64,000 bases of DNA from Catonia carolina. Taxonomy: Eukaryota > Arthropoda > Insecta > Hemiptera > Achilidae. Below the pieces are notes generated by a model. It had not been told where the DNA came from. It made no database searches and saw nothing but the letters and a program-made list of their open reading frames with translations. Position numbers and translations under genes: made by a program. The stretch covers positions 51,111,553 to 51,175,552 of the forward strand of contig JAQMRL010000001.1 in assembly GCA_035578175.1 (NCBI GenBank), in the 5' to 3' direction. Shown one piece after another: positions 11,960 to 22,269 of the stretch (positions within the stretch are counted from its first letter, which is position 1; every line of letters starts with the position of its first letter).

Positions 11960-12359
11960 TTTAATTTACTCTAGTTTAATTTAATATGTGTATTTGTGTA
12001 TGTTTTTATATTTTCGTGGCCCTTTTACAGCCTTTTGTTTATCTGTGAGGATTGTGATATTAATGTAATTTATATTGTGTTTACTGTGATACTAGTTTGT
12101 AAGATTTTTAATTGATAGGTTATAAATGTTGGTTATTCCTACTGTGATATTAGATTTAAGTTTGTGTTTGTATGTTTATCTGATAAGTTTTTAATATAAA
12201 TTTTTTTGTTTATGTAAATTTTATTTTATATTATTCTGTGATATTTTTAGTTTTTAGTACGTTCTACACTCGGGCCCTTTACACCCGTGTGTAGAACAAC
12301 GGGCGATGATAACCGCCCTGGTTGTTCGCCCTTAAAAAAAAAAAAAAAAAAAAAAAAAA
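11960..12359 (+). mobile_element. Poly(A)-tailed retroposon with double-hairpin 3' end, long copy
   Basis: A 400-bp insertion in ORF2 of the Jockey LINE, antisense to it, flanked by a 14-bp TSD (11946-11959 and 12360-12373). Most of its body is T-rich and non-coding, like a LINE 3' UTR. The last 75 bp before the poly(A) (12334-12359) holds two hairpins. The first has arms GTTCTACAC and GTGTAGAAC (12263-12298). The second has outer arms GGGCGA and TCGCCC (12301-12331) enclosing AACC/GGTT. The same 75-bp end, 5'-truncated, is inserted at 34228-34332. It is probably the 3' end of an unseen LINE or of a SINE parasitising one. No ORF for a protein is present. Confidence 0.9.
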
Positions 12360-12373
12360 TTGTTTTACTCTAA
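12360..12373. repeat. Target-site duplication of the 400-bp retroposon (right)
   Basis: Second copy of TTGTTTTACTCTAA, abutting the poly(A) tail. Confidence 0.9.
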
Positions 12374-14424
12374 AGTAACGTTCCACTAGAAACGATTTTA
12401 TTACTAGATACAGGCTATCTGGAAGTATTAGTTTCAATTTGTATAGGAGTCCATCATGCCAGACCCGATCAAAGGCTTGAGATACATCAAGAAACACGGC
12501 TGAACAATATTGTCTGTTTTCAAGAGCTGAAGAGATTATATCAATTAGTCGGTGACATTGCTGAAGCGTGGAATGAGATGAACGAAATCCGAACTGATGA
12601 TCAGGAATTGTGTTTGAAGCATCGATAAACGGTACTAGGCGTGGTAGAAGGAGTTTCTCAAATAGTTTGGACAGAATAGAGAGTAAGCTAATTGGCCTGT
12701 AAGAAGTTAGTTGGTGAGGTGGTTTGTCTGGTTTTAAGAAAAGAATTATGATAGAGTACTTCCACTGAATAGGGAAGTGAGTGACTCGGAGAATGGAATT
12801 GAAGATGTGAGTTAAGAGTATGATGGATTTCCTAGGAAGATGGCGCAAAAGTATTGAAGTAATAAGATCATATCCCGGGGCTTTGCCTAATGGCAGGTCG
12901 TGAATTGCTCGGACGAGTTCCCCGGGGGAAACTGGCTTTGGGGGAAGGCTAAGTTGCAAAGAAGCATTAAGGAAATTTTCTATGTTTGGATGATCTTTGT
13001 GTTGTAGATTGTGTGGTTGGAATGTGTTATGCAAGTGCTGAGCAAGCATTTCTGCTTTCTCTTTATTGGTAGTCGCCCAAGAACCATCAGGTCGTTGTAG
13101 ACTAAATGAAGGATTGTTATAGTTAAGAATTCGTCTTGTCGTGTGCCAAAGTGTTTTGTTTTGAGTAGAGAGTGTCTCAGTGAAAGCCATAAATCTATCT
13201 GCTCTGTAACGCGAAAGGACAACCTGTAAATGACGATTTAGCCTATTAAGTTCTGCTTTAACGCTGGGGTATCTGTTTTTCTGCCATAAACGACGACATC
13301 GGCGCTTAGCAACTATCATTCGACGGATGTAAAAAGGAACGTTAGGTATCTGTTTAAATTCCATGTTCTCTCCTTCGCAACTGTCCCAAGCTGCGCTTTG
13401 TAGATTCTTTGTGAAGATTTCCACTCCACGCTCGATTTCACTGGGGGTTTTGAGAGAAATTTCCAGGTTTGTTGTTTCTGACAATATACGTTGGTACTTA
13501 TTCCAGTCTATTTTACCAGATGTTAGGGAATGCCTGTACTTTAATTTGGTTGGTTCAGAGTTTAACGTAATTATTACGGGTGTATGATCAGATGATAGAT
13601 CAGGAAGAGTTTCAAGTTCGTAGTAGGGGAAGAATTTAGACGATACAAAGAAATCTAGAATATCTGGGAGGCAACGATTATTGTGGGGATAGTAAGTGGG
13701 TTCTGCAGGGGCATAGTAAAAATATTTTTCGTGAGTTAAAACATCATATAAAGTTTTTCCTCGCGGGTTTGTAACTCGGCATCCAAACTGTTGATGTTTT
13801 GAATTAAAGTCACCACCTGCGATGAAATTTTTTCCTAGATAATTGAAGAAATGTGTAAATTGTTCGCGCGAGATATTATGATTAGGCGGGCAGTACACAG
13901 AAGAAAGGGTAAGGGAATGAGTGATTAAAGATACTTCTATCGTGGTAGCCTGAATGTACGATTTTCTGTACGGAGGGAACGAATTATGACTAATACTTTT
14001 CCGAACAAAAATAGCCGACCCTGCATGGCTAGTTCCATCTGGATGTGTACTTCGATATAGTGTGTATCCAGTGATATGGCAGTGTGTTGTATCCTTAAAG
14101 TGTGTCTCTGTAATAAGTGCAATGTCTACCCGATTGTCATGTAAAAATTGTTTGAGTTCGTGAACATGACGTACAAGACCTGCTGAGTTCCAGAGAGCAA
14201 CGACGAGAGACCTGCTGGTTTCAGCCATTGATATGACTTAGCAACTTGTTAACGACCATATTAAGCGTAGTAATGAGAGGTGTCAAAAGGTCCTGAAAGC
14301 GTGTAAAAAATGTGTTAAGAGTGGCTGTAAAATGATCATAAGGATTCTGAGTCGTTAAGGGATCTGTTGATGAAAGAGTTGAGAATGTCATGGAAGACTG
14401 AGACTGCTGAGAGGGCTGGAATAA

Positions 14425-15573
14425 CTAACATGACCGAGTATGAGATGGCTGCTGCCGAAGGGAAGGAGCAGCCATCTGAGCGTATGACCGTGAATTCAGT
14501 CTCGGGTCACGAGAAAGGGGGACGGTGTTAGTATGAGTCGACTGTGTATGATGTGACTTTACCGAGGTACTCACGGGGACTGTAACAGTGACTGGAGGCT
14601 CCAACATTACATGAGATTTATTACCAGAATATTTAACAAAATTACCATTTCTTTTGTCTCTCAGTTCTTTATATGTTTGACATCCTTTGTACGTGGACGA
14701 ATGATTGCCTTTGCAAAGAAGGCAGACTCGGGGTTCATTGGCACCTCTTGGACAGTCAGCTGTTGGATGAGAGTTGCTGCAGCGTGCACATCTGAACGGA
14801 TGGTTACAGTACGAGCGGGTGTGTCCAAATCGTAGACATCTTTTGCACTGAACTACGTCACTTTTCTTTTTTGGCTCTTCAACCTTAATGCGTGTGCTTA
14901 ACAAGGATTTAACATCAAATATTTTTTCGTTATCTTTGTCAGGCTCAAGATAAACGAAAAATAATGGCAAGGGCACTCTTGTGCCAGCCTGTAAAACATT
15001 GACAACGTTTCTTACCTTAAAAGAGAGATGTTCCAGCGATTCCTTGATGTCACACGGATCGATACTAGGATGCAAATGGCGTATCACGACTCTGTATGCT
15101 TTTTCGAGGGGTAGCTGATATGAATGAAAATTGCGTCCCAATTCTCTCAATCGGTGTACATGAGTACGGTATGTTTCAGATGTTTTTGGGTAAATCGTCA
15201 CCCCGTCGTTGTTGGTCGCTTGAAATTCAAAGTCGCCAGTTACTGTACTCTTCAACTGAGATATTAAGTTTTTGTAGTCGCGCAGTTCTACGTTTTTTAA
15301 ATAAATTGGTGGAGGCTTGCAAGAGTCTTCTTGTAACGTTTCTAAAGGTCCGTATTTATTTGTTGTTGGGACTCGAAACTTAGAAGGAGGCAATTCCGAG
15401 TCAGCGGAACTTTTTTCCGTATCCAACGGACGTTTTTTACTAGTCATAACCTTAGTCCATGCCATTTTCTGCGTACCAGTTGTCTCAGATGCGACATCCA
15501 GGTGAGCGTTGATCACCTTCAAGTTCTCTTCGTGATTCAAGAGATTATCCATAACTCCCTGCTCCATAGTCAA
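14425..15573 (-). CDS. Jockey ORF1 protein (Gag-like, three CCHC zinc knuckles)
   Basis: An uninterrupted 382-codon ORF. Residues about 155-235 (R-V-V-I-R-H-L-H-P ... F-F-V-Y-L-E-P) match the conserved domain that precedes the zinc fingers in Jockey ORF1 proteins. Three cysteine knuckles follow: C-x2-C-x4-H-x4-C at 243-256, C-x2-C-x3-H-x4-C at 262-274 and C-x2-C-x3-H-x6-C at 284-298. The C-terminus is rich in S, T, P and H. ORF1 proteins of this family bind the element's RNA and form the ribonucleoprotein used in retrotransposition. The first methionine (15571-15573) is taken as the start, though a second Met two residues on is equally possible. ORF2 begins 196 bp downstream. ORF1 is intact while ORF2 is damaged, so it could still be translated but cannot complete a cycle alone. 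Confidence 0.9.
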   Translation of the reverse strand: MTMEQGVMDNLLNHEENLKVINAHLDVASETTGTQKMAWTKVMTSKKRPLDTEKSSADSELPPSKFRVPTTNKYGPLETLQEDSCKPPPIYLKNVELRDYKNLISQLKSTVTGDFEFQATNNDGVTIYPKTSETYRTHVHRLRELGRNFHSYQLPLEKAYRVVIRHLHPSIDPCDIKESLEHLSFKVRNVVNVLQAGTRVPLPLFFVYLEPDKDNEKIFDVKSLLSTRIKVEEPKKKSDVVQCKRCLRFGHTRSYCNHPFRCARCSNSHPTADCPRGANEPRVCLLCKGNHSSTYKGCQTYKELRDKRNGNFVKYSGNKSHVMLEPPVTVTVPVSTSVKSHHTQSTHTNTVPLSRDPRLNSRSYAQMAAPSLRQQPSHTRSC

Positions 15574-16007
15574 TGCAAACAGGGAGGATTATTATACATA
15601 TAACAATAGTTTATGAAAAGTACTTACAGAAAATCAAAGTAAACAGAAACACTAACATAACCTCATACATATGCACAATTTCCGTGTCTGATATTAATTT
15701 ATCTTCACCTTATTTTAAAATAAATTTCTCTTTCCCAATAAGAATAAAGTCTTTTTTTTCTTGTGAAATTAATTTTCGATGGTTTCTCACAGAAAATCAG
15801 AAAGAAATTTATGAATGTTATTTACTATATAAATATCACTGCATTAGTCTGGGCTTGTCTGAGAAAGTGTTTTATCGTTGCAAAAATAACAGCTCAGTGC
15901 ACCAGTCTTTTAAAGTAAATATTCGTGGGTGAGCCTAGAATTCCCGATTCGTAAACGCGTTAGAAGTAGTACTTAATCTCGCCTATTACTTTGTGAAATT
16001 AATGTCA

Positions 16008-16023
16008 TAATTAAAATATTATT
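16008..16023. repeat. Target-site duplication of the Jockey LINE (right copy)
   Basis: Exact second copy of TAATTAAAATATTATT, marking the 5' end of the minus-strand LINE. Confidence 0.8.
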
Positions 16024-16307
16024 CGCATTAATTTTTGTGTATTAGTTTTTCGGTAAGAATTCATTATTAGAGAATGGAAATCAAAACCTACTTTCCTCAG
16101 AGACGTCATTCAAAATTTTAAAGTAATTCATAGATTTTTGAGCTCTTCGTATTTTACCACCTTTCAAAGAAACTAGTTTGCTTTTTTAGTGATGTAAGTG
16201 TTAGAATAACAGATATGTCACGTGTTACAATATTTACAGATATAGTGACACAGAAGCAGATAAAAGTAACATTTTGTTAGAATACTAAATTGTAAATAAC
16301 GGATATA

Positions 16308-16573
16308 CGAGGTGTGGCTATTAAAATAACGAGACTGACGTTGTAAAAAATTGTATTTTTATTTTATACATAATCACTTATTGTCACCTTCAATATACAC
16401 TCCTTCTCTATCCCTACAACGCTCCATGCGAATTTTCCATTGTTGGAATCAGTGCTGGAAGTCATCTTCTGTCAGTTCCTTCAGGACACGTACAGCTTTC
16501 TCTTTTACAGCTTCCACAGACTCAAATCTTGTCCCTTTTAATGCAGATTTCACCTTAGGGAACAGGTAGAAGA
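16308..16573 (-). repeat. Inverted 3'-end arm of the foldback mariner
   Basis: Read on the minus strand it encodes the transposase C-terminus, P-K-V-K-S-A-L-K-G-T-R-F and R-M-E-R-C-R-D-R, then the 3' UTR and TIR. The same sequence occurs in the opposite orientation at about 17000-17169 plus 17817-17891. The junction with the internal sequence is close to 16573. Confidence 0.85.
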
Positions 16574-17169
16574 TAATAACATATAACGAAATGTGGTTTT
16601 TTTAATTATGATCCGAAAACGAAGCGCCAATCCATGCACTGGACGAGCCGAACTTCATCGAGAGCCAAAAAAGCTCGAATGAGCAAGTCAAAATTTAAAG
16701 CAATGATGATTGTTTTTTTGATATCCATGGGATTGTGTACCTTCACTGGGTTCCTGAAGGTCAAAAAATTAATCAAGTAATTGTTACTAACTTGAGGTAC
16801 TTCCTAAACTACGTCAAAGAGTAAGAAAAAACGCCCCGAAATATGGAAGGACAAATCATGGGTTCTCCACCAAGACAATGCGCCAGCTCATTCCGTGTTA
16901 TCTGTCAAGAGGTTCTTAGCCAAGTACAGCATCTCAGCGTTAGAACATCCACATTATTTGCCAGATCTTGCGCCATGTGACTTCTACCTGTTCCCTAAGG
17001 TGAGGTCTGCATTAAAAGGGACAAGATTTGAGTACGTGGAAGCTTTAAAAGAGATAGCGGTACGTGTCCTGAAGGAGCTGACAGAATATGACTTCCAGCT
17101 CTGTTTCCAACAATGTAAAATTCGCATGGAGCGTTGTAGGGATAGAGAAGGAGTGTACATTGAAGGTGA
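16574..17169 (+). pseudogene. Mariner transposase, middle and C-terminal part
   Basis: Encodes, over more than one frame, the DDE transposase of irritans-type mariners. A D-I-H-G-I-V-Y-L-H-W-V-P-E-G segment (about 16715-16760) carries the first catalytic Asp. H-Q-D-N-A-P-A-H-S (about 16870-16895) carries the second. P-D-L-A-P-C-D-F-Y-L-F-P-K (about 16960-17000) carries the third (D34D spacing type). The longest open piece is 16895-17191. The N-terminal DNA-binding helix-turn-helix domain is absent and frameshifts lie near 16780-16860. It cannot make an active enzyme. Confidence 0.85.
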
Positions 17170-17812
17170 TGTCACCGGATGGCGACATTAAGTGGCAAAC
17201 CTTTCGTTTGGTAGTCCTGAAAAGGGCCGTTTAAGCGGTGGTCGTCTTGTCGTTGTCTGGATCGGAAGCGGTGAGCCGGCGTGGTGGAAGCGGAGCCCGA
17301 AGAGTGACGGCTCGGCTACCGGGTTCAGGCCTAGCCTTCCCTTAGCGGCAGTTGGGTCCCACTGCAGCGTGGCAGTGGTGGCCCTCAGAGCCCCGCAGTG
17401 TCGGGTCGGCGTAGGCCGTCTGCCGATAGCGCGGCCGAGGCGGATCTCTCCGGGCCGGCGAAGGCTGACCGGTGCGAGAATGTAGCGTTCGCCACCGGTA
17501 GCGTAGACCAGGGATGGTGCGTCCGGTCTCGGCTGGGCTCGTCCTTTTCTGTCTTGATCAGAAGTGAATCCCTCAGTGTCTTGATCGGAATTGAATCGCC
17601 CGGCTCAGTGCAGCGCTCTTTATATAGTTGCCGAGAGTGCTGTGGTAGAGAGCGGCTACTGGCTTGGCCTTGATGACAAAGGCCTCTGTCGATGCGGAGC
17701 CGAAAGGTTTGTCGGTGCGCCGCTAAAGGGCCTACCGCGCCGACAAAAACCGGAAGAAGTATTGAAGGCCGGTAACACAGTAAATGATTAATTAGAAGGG
17801 GTGGCGGTGACA
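17170..17812 (-). mobile_element. Solo LTR, family L1, copy 1 (inside the mariner)
   Basis: A 643-bp G+C-rich insert with TG...CA ends (TGTCACCG at the left, CGGTGACA at the right) and a 4-bp TSD, GTGA, at 17166-17169 and 17813-17816. The second copy at 58680-59318 has the same ends and its own TSD. Minus orientation is chosen because a TATATAAAG box sits on that strand near 17615-17625, about 190 bp from that end, where an LTR promoter would be. There is no internal retrovirus-like coding region. ORFs inside are chance products of high G+C. A DNA transposon with 8-bp TIRs is a less likely reading. Confidence 0.7.
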
Positions 17813-17893
17813 GTGACAATAAGTGATTATGTATAAAATAAAAATACAATTTTTTACAACGTCAGTCTCGTTATTTAATAGCCACACCTCGTA

Positions 17894-17950
17894 TAGTAAA
17901 ACCCCACTTATTCGAACCCTGCTCAACCGTAACCCCCAGCTTAATTAAAA
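17894..17950 (+). repeat. Tigger/pogo-like terminal fragment
   Basis: AGTAAAACCCCACTTATTCG resembles the terminal repeat of Tigger elements and abuts the mariner's TA. Only about 50 bp is recognisable. Confidence 0.4.
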
Positions 17951-17977
17951 CAGATATGATTTATTATTGATTAGGTT

Positions 17978-18608
17978 ATTACTGCAATGTATTTCAATAC
18001 TAGCCTACATATTGTACTATTAAGTAGCCTATACTTTATTAATTTTATAGGATTTTTTAAACAATAAAAATATGTCTCATAATAGTCATAGAATTCAAAA
18101 TAATCTTATCGTTAAATACAAGTAACAATATTGATGTTAATGATATAATTGACTTTCATTTAAACAGATTTTAAAACAAAGGTAAAAATCTTAATAAATT
18201 ATTAAAATGAATTTTTAAAATTAATTTAAAAAACATTTTAAAAAGTGATTTAAGTAAATGAAAGTATTAAAAGTAATAAAACTGTTAAAAAAATAATAAA
18301 AATGTTTTATTATTTTGAATACTTTCATTTACTTAAATCACTTTGTAAAATGGTTTTTTAATTAATTTTAAAAATACATTTTAAAACTTTACTGAGATTT
18401 ATATTTTTACCTTTGTTTTAAAATCTGTTTAAATTAAATTAAATTATCATTAACATCAATATTGTTACTTGTATTTAACGATAAGATTATTTTGAATTCT
18501 ATGACTATTCTAAAATATATTTTGATTCTTTAAAAAAACCAATAAAATTATAAAGTATTCTTATAATAGTATAATATGTCGGCTAGTATTAAAATACATT
18601 ACAGTAAT
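17978..18608. repeat. Giant near-perfect inverted repeat (hairpin element)
   Basis: A palindrome of about 630 bp centred at 18293. The left arm begins ATTACTGCAATGTATTT (17978) and the right arm ends with its near-exact complement at 18608. Arms of about 300 bp pair throughout with scattered mismatches and small gaps, leaving a loop of about 20 nt. It is about 80% A+T and non-coding. It is best described as a foldback/MITE-type element or a recent palindromic duplication. If transcribed it would form a long double-stranded RNA. Confidence 0.85.
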
Positions 18609-19582
18609 GCATAAATTGTTTGTATGCATTTCCTGTATTACTCGTGTATGTGTGTGATAAAGACTACAATCAATAAAATGACACCAGGTATCTGAAGTAA
18701 GATATGTCAATATAGGGGAATTATTTATATTCGTAAAATGGGTTAATAGAGAATGAGTGTGCTTGTTTAATCTAGTACAAATTATAGTAGTCTGTAAGTC
18801 TAAACACACTAATTCCATTCTGGTTCGTTGTGAGTTATCACAATCATAATTAGAGTAATAGTAATAAATAATTTTAATTATTTGAGTCATATTGTTCGTT
18901 TGTTAAGGGTATGACTAGTATTGTTCTTTGTGTGAAGTTGGGAACAATAAATTAAAAAAATATAATCATTGATTTATTTATACTTTTAACCTAGTTTGAA
19001 TATTTTCGAGTTGTTTGAAACAATTCAGTTAAAAAATAAAATATAGTTCTAGGAAGAGTTTTCTGGGAAGTTTTTCAAAAAAGTGTAATTTTGAAGTTTT
19101 GAAACTTCAGACGCTGCAAAATTAGAAGAGAATGTGTGAGCTGGAGTGAAAGTATTGTCTTATTTTCCGGTAAGATGAATTTCACATTTAAAGCTGGGTT
19201 ACAGAGTACAAGAGTTGATTCGTGTGAAAGTGTAAAAATTTATAAATTCCAAATAATTAAATGAGATATTAATTTTTTTAAGTTAAAAAGTTGAACTTAA
19301 GTTCAAATCTCATTTGCACTGAGCGTAAACTCGAATGAACAAGGATATTACCATCTCTCACACGTCATGCCTCGAGATGACAACGGTTCCTTCTATTCTT
19401 TTTGTTATCATTAAATGATTATTCAAAATTTGTATTACTTTGCTTAAACTACATTCAATTGAAAGTAAACTTTGAACTACTAGCTAGTTATAAAAGTTTG
19501 TTACATCGATACTTGCAAGCCTGTACTTAGATCTAGATCAAATTCTCTGATAATAAAACTTATAAATTAAGTAGGTATTCTA
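18609..19582. other. No recognisable gene
   Basis: AT-rich sequence. The minus-strand 109-codon ORF at 18561-18890 begins inside the hairpin arm and has no domain. Confidence 0.5.
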
Positions 19583-19815
19583 CGAGGTGCGATCAAAAAT
19601 TATGGTGAATAATTTTATTACGAACAAAGTAATAAGCTTACATCAAATTTGAATTAATCTCCTTCAAAGTACTCTCCTTGGCTAGCAATGCACTTGCTTC
19701 CATGACTGGAAGCATTTCTGGTACGTTTCTTTCGGAAGGGCTTTTAGCTGCTCTGTCGAGGCCCTCTCAATGTCGGGAATGGTGTCAAAATGTTTTCCTT
19801 TCAGCACAGTTTTTA
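19583..19815 (-). pseudogene. Mariner transposase C-terminal fragment with terminal repeat
   Basis: On the minus strand it encodes a typical mariner C-terminus, F-D-T-I-P-D-I-E-R-A followed by K-E-T-Y-Q-K-C-F-Q-S-W-K, then a 3' UTR ending in the TIR CGAGGTGCGATCAAAAA (19583) next to a TA. It is truncated on its 5' side at about 19815, where LINE sequence begins. The TIR and protein differ from the mariners at 16308 and 42009, so this is another family. Confidence 0.8.
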
Positions 19816-20235
19816 TTTTTGATATTTTATATGATATTCTGCAATTACTAATATTTCTGATCTCTCATCACGTGTTCAAAGTATTCCAATTTACATTTTT
19901 AATCAGTTGTGCCTATAATTTCAGTGCACTTATTTAAACGATGGAATAACTCGAAGTTCCAAACTTTTCCATCCAAGGGACTTTCAGCATCCTTCTGTTG
20001 AACCGCATCTGGAATGCCTCGTGTCGTTTTATATCATTGCTGTTCAACGACCAAGCCTCAACAATATACAACAGAATCGAAAACACAAATGTTTCGGTGA
20101 AGCTATAATCCCAGTTACTTTAGACTCATTCGTTGGAAAATTACTGATCCATTCAGTTATCTTGTATATTCCTGATCGAAGATTGAAAGTCACATGAACT
20201 GATTTCTGTGGATCGACCTCAATCATTTTTTAAAT
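19816..20235 (-). pseudogene. LINE reverse transcriptase C-terminus (insect endonuclease-RT type)
   Basis: On the minus strand, E-T-F-V-F-S-I-L-L-Y-I-V-E-A-W (about 20040-20085) matches the L-L-Y-G-x-E-x-W block of this LINE group. It is followed by F-N-R-R-M-L-K-V-P-W-M-E-K (about 19965-20005) and a decayed tail. Frameshifts and stops are present. It abuts the mariner fragment, so one has inserted into or recombined with the other. Confidence 0.75.
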
Positions 20236-20989
20236 ATAAAATATTTACATTAAGATAAAATAACTTGTTTTAGCGTGACACTAAACTTAAAATGTTGTTT
20301 AGACGATAATACAATTTTATAAAACAATTTAAATGGTGGCTTTGTTAATTTTAAAAGAAATATTATATTTTTTATTTTTATTTCTAAGCTAACCATTCTC
20401 AAGAACGTATTTTGTTATTGTACGAATTATTATGTAAGTATATATTGGCGGCAATATTATACGGATTGGAAGTTTTGTTTTCTATTCTTAAGAAGGAAAT
20501 GCAATAAAAAATATTTCAACCTAGGTACTTATCATTTATTTTGATACAGACAGTATTATGATATAATCTACTTGCAGTATTATTACTATTATTACTTATT
20601 ACTCGGTGGCGTCTTTTGTTTCAGCGGAGGCCTGAAAATTCTACTTCAATACATTGTAATAGCATTCTTTAGGCTTCTTCATGTATTATTAGTTCAAGGT
20701 CATTTATAATAATGCAAGCTGGCAGATTTCACCCTGCCGGAAAATTATGTAAATTAATATAAAACTTCTAGGAAAAAAGACAGCTTTCAATTATATAATT
20801 ATTGTAAAACTTGTTTTGTATTTGTGTGAATTGCAGAAAAAATTTAAAAATGAGGTAAATGGAAGTATTTAACATTAGTATATATAATAATACAATATTA
20901 TTTATGGTGTAATTATATAGTAACTGACAATAATTGTAGGCGTATTATAACTGAAAGACTGACTAGAAATTAATGTATTATGCTGAGCA
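20236..20989. other. No recognisable gene
   Basis: AT-rich DNA with no convincing ORF or repeat. Confidence 0.5.
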
Positions 20990-21045
20990 CACCCGGCGGC
21001 AAGGCCGGTGATTACTGACCATTGAGCTATACAAGGAGCTAAATA
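20990..21045 (-). repeat. tRNA-like head fragment of a SINE
   Basis: The minus strand reads TATAGCTCAATGGTCAG, a good A box, in a tRNA-like context. No matching B box or acceptor stem follows, so it is not a tRNA gene. Confidence 0.5.
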
Positions 21046-21209
21046 TTAATAAGGCAAATAAATCATGAAAAACGGTCTTAACGCTTGATTGATGTTTAAA
21101 ATAAGACGCATTTACTAGCGGCTCTACAAACCATTTTATATTCCAATTATTTTCGTGCTAGATTAAAGAGAAATATATTGTAAATTTCCTGAACTAGTTA
21201 TGTTTTTTT

Positions 21210-21623
21210 CCCATAACAGGCAGATGGAGTGGTAAATTATTTGCGCTCGATCTGCTAGTTCCATGGCTACAAAAAATAGTTCTGTTTCTTATCACATGGT
21301 CAGGTAATTATATAACTGAAGTATTTAAGAACAGAAAAGGTAGAGGTGTAAAAGACACTAGTCAGAATTATTTTTTCTGAGAGTAATGAATTTCATTAAC
21401 AGCCAGACCCTGAGATGAATGAAGTGAAGATGTTTTTTTTTGTAATTTATGTAATTTTCAGGGTGAAAAGTAGATGCTTTTTAGAGGACCTACATGCTGA
21501 TAAGCATAGGCTTCTTTTCCACTCAGTGAGGAAGACAATTGTAAACCACCGCACTCCTCGTTTTACTTTGTGAAACCTCTAGAGGTTCAAACTAGCTTTT
21601 TGGCTGTCGACCTAACAACAACA
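21210..21623 (+). repeat. SINE-B copy 2
   Basis: Starts at CCATAACAGGCAGATGGAG and ends in CGACCTAACAACAACA. Relative to other copies it has a short T/A-rich insertion near 21430-21455. Confidence 0.85.
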
Positions 21624-22269
21624 GTTAGCCTACGTTTCCTCAGATCACCCAAGTCAATCAGCGGGTGCAAAGTCGTTTTCAATTGTTAAGTAGGTAATAT
21701 TGGCTGGGCAAGCGAATGTGTTTGATGACTAGCAAACTTTTATGAAAAAATACACCGTCTCTATCCAGGTATTTTAATTCAAATTCATGTTCATTCATAT
21801 CAAAAATTCAGCTCACTTCAAGTCAAAAATTCTTCTTCACATACTCTTTCCACTGACAACATTCGTTGGTTGCAGTCAACGCCACCTATATTATTGCGAC
21901 TGTCCGTCGAACACGGTAACCGAACTCACATCATACCAATCCCGAAGATTTTCAGTTATGTACTCAAAATACTCCAGTTTTCGACGTTTCACGAAATTGA
22001 TCACTTACATTATTTTATTTAACTTTTTTTTTAACTTAACCAATCAAATTCAATTGAAATTGGATGGTTGTTTAAAGTGCTATAACTGTTCCCGAAAACA
22101 AAATAGAAGATAAAAGAAAATGGTTTTCTAGTTTGCTTTCAATCGCATTATTTAATTGATTACAAGTGACTATAGTGCCTTAAGGATGTATACCTACTTC
22201 TACGTCTACTTTAAGAATTAGGCTAGTTGTCCTATAGCGCCTTTTAATTATTCATGTTCATCTCCTTTG
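21624..22269. other. No recognisable gene
   Basis: The 108-codon ORF at 21787-22113 has no domain and a poly-F/N run. I do not support it as a gene. Confidence 0.5.

Larger units (their letters stand above)
11106..14228 (-). pseudogene. Jockey ORF2: endonuclease and reverse transcriptase, interrupted
   Basis: The ORF opens with an apurinic-type endonuclease domain (residues about 8-220): N14, E41, the G-G-D-F-N motif at 138-142 and S-D-H at 213-215 are present. The RT begins near residue 445, with K-A-P-G-Y-D (449-454), S-Y-R-P-I-S-L-L (509-516), F-G-F-R-S (546-550) and motif A F-L-D-V-S-Q-A-F-D (579-587). After residue 623 the frame runs into a retroposon (11960-12359). Removing that insertion and one TSD copy leaves the frame continuous into G-V-P-Q-G-S-V-L-A-P and the catalytic F-A-D-D at 11808-11819. 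Two later frameshifts (near 11663 and near 11470) and a stop break the C-terminus, whose W-T-Y-G-V-Q-L-W-G block is at about 11385-11415. The protein would be close to normal Jockey length (about 900 residues), so the lesions look recent. Confidence 0.9.
10771..16007 (-). mobile_element. Full-length Jockey-clade non-LTR retrotransposon
   Basis: A complete two-ORF LINE on the minus strand, bounded by a 16-bp TSD (10755-10770 and 16008-16023). In its own 5' to 3' order it has a 434-bp 5' UTR (16007-15574), ORF1 (15573-14425), a 196-bp spacer, ORF2 (14228 to about 11106) and a 335-bp 3' region. The last conserved block is TCGCTAATGACTATTGC plus TGATGCAAC, with a TAAAATAAATAAA tail (10771-10820). 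ORF2 was later interrupted by a retroposon at 11960-12359 and carries frameshifts, so this copy cannot move on its own. The 3' terminal block is shared with several SINEs in the window. Confidence 0.9.
16308..17891 (+). mobile_element. Rearranged (foldback) irritans-type mariner
   Basis: Ends are CGAGGTGTGGCTATTAA at 16308 and its inverse at 17891, each next to a TA (16306-16307, 17892-17893). Instead of a normal 5' end, the left 266 bp is an inverted copy of the element's own 3' end, including the last 80 or so codons and the 3' UTR. The 5' half of the transposase gene is missing. A solo LTR (17170-17812) was later inserted into the right arm. Without the LTR the element is a long inverted repeat around a middle piece of transposase. 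A second, differently rearranged copy is at 42009-42883. Confidence 0.85.

Noticed and set aside
11748..11984. Plus-strand 78-residue ORF
   Set aside because: It is a shadow of the minus-strand Jockey ORF2.
17170..17812. DNA transposon with 8-bp TIRs instead of LTR
   Set aside because: TG...CA ends, a 4-bp TSD that differs between the two copies, and a TATA box in LTR position favour a solo LTR. The alternative is not fully excluded.
17385..17849. 154-codon minus-strand ORF
   Set aside because: It spans the end of the LTR and the mariner 3' UTR, two unrelated sequences, so it cannot be an ancestral gene.
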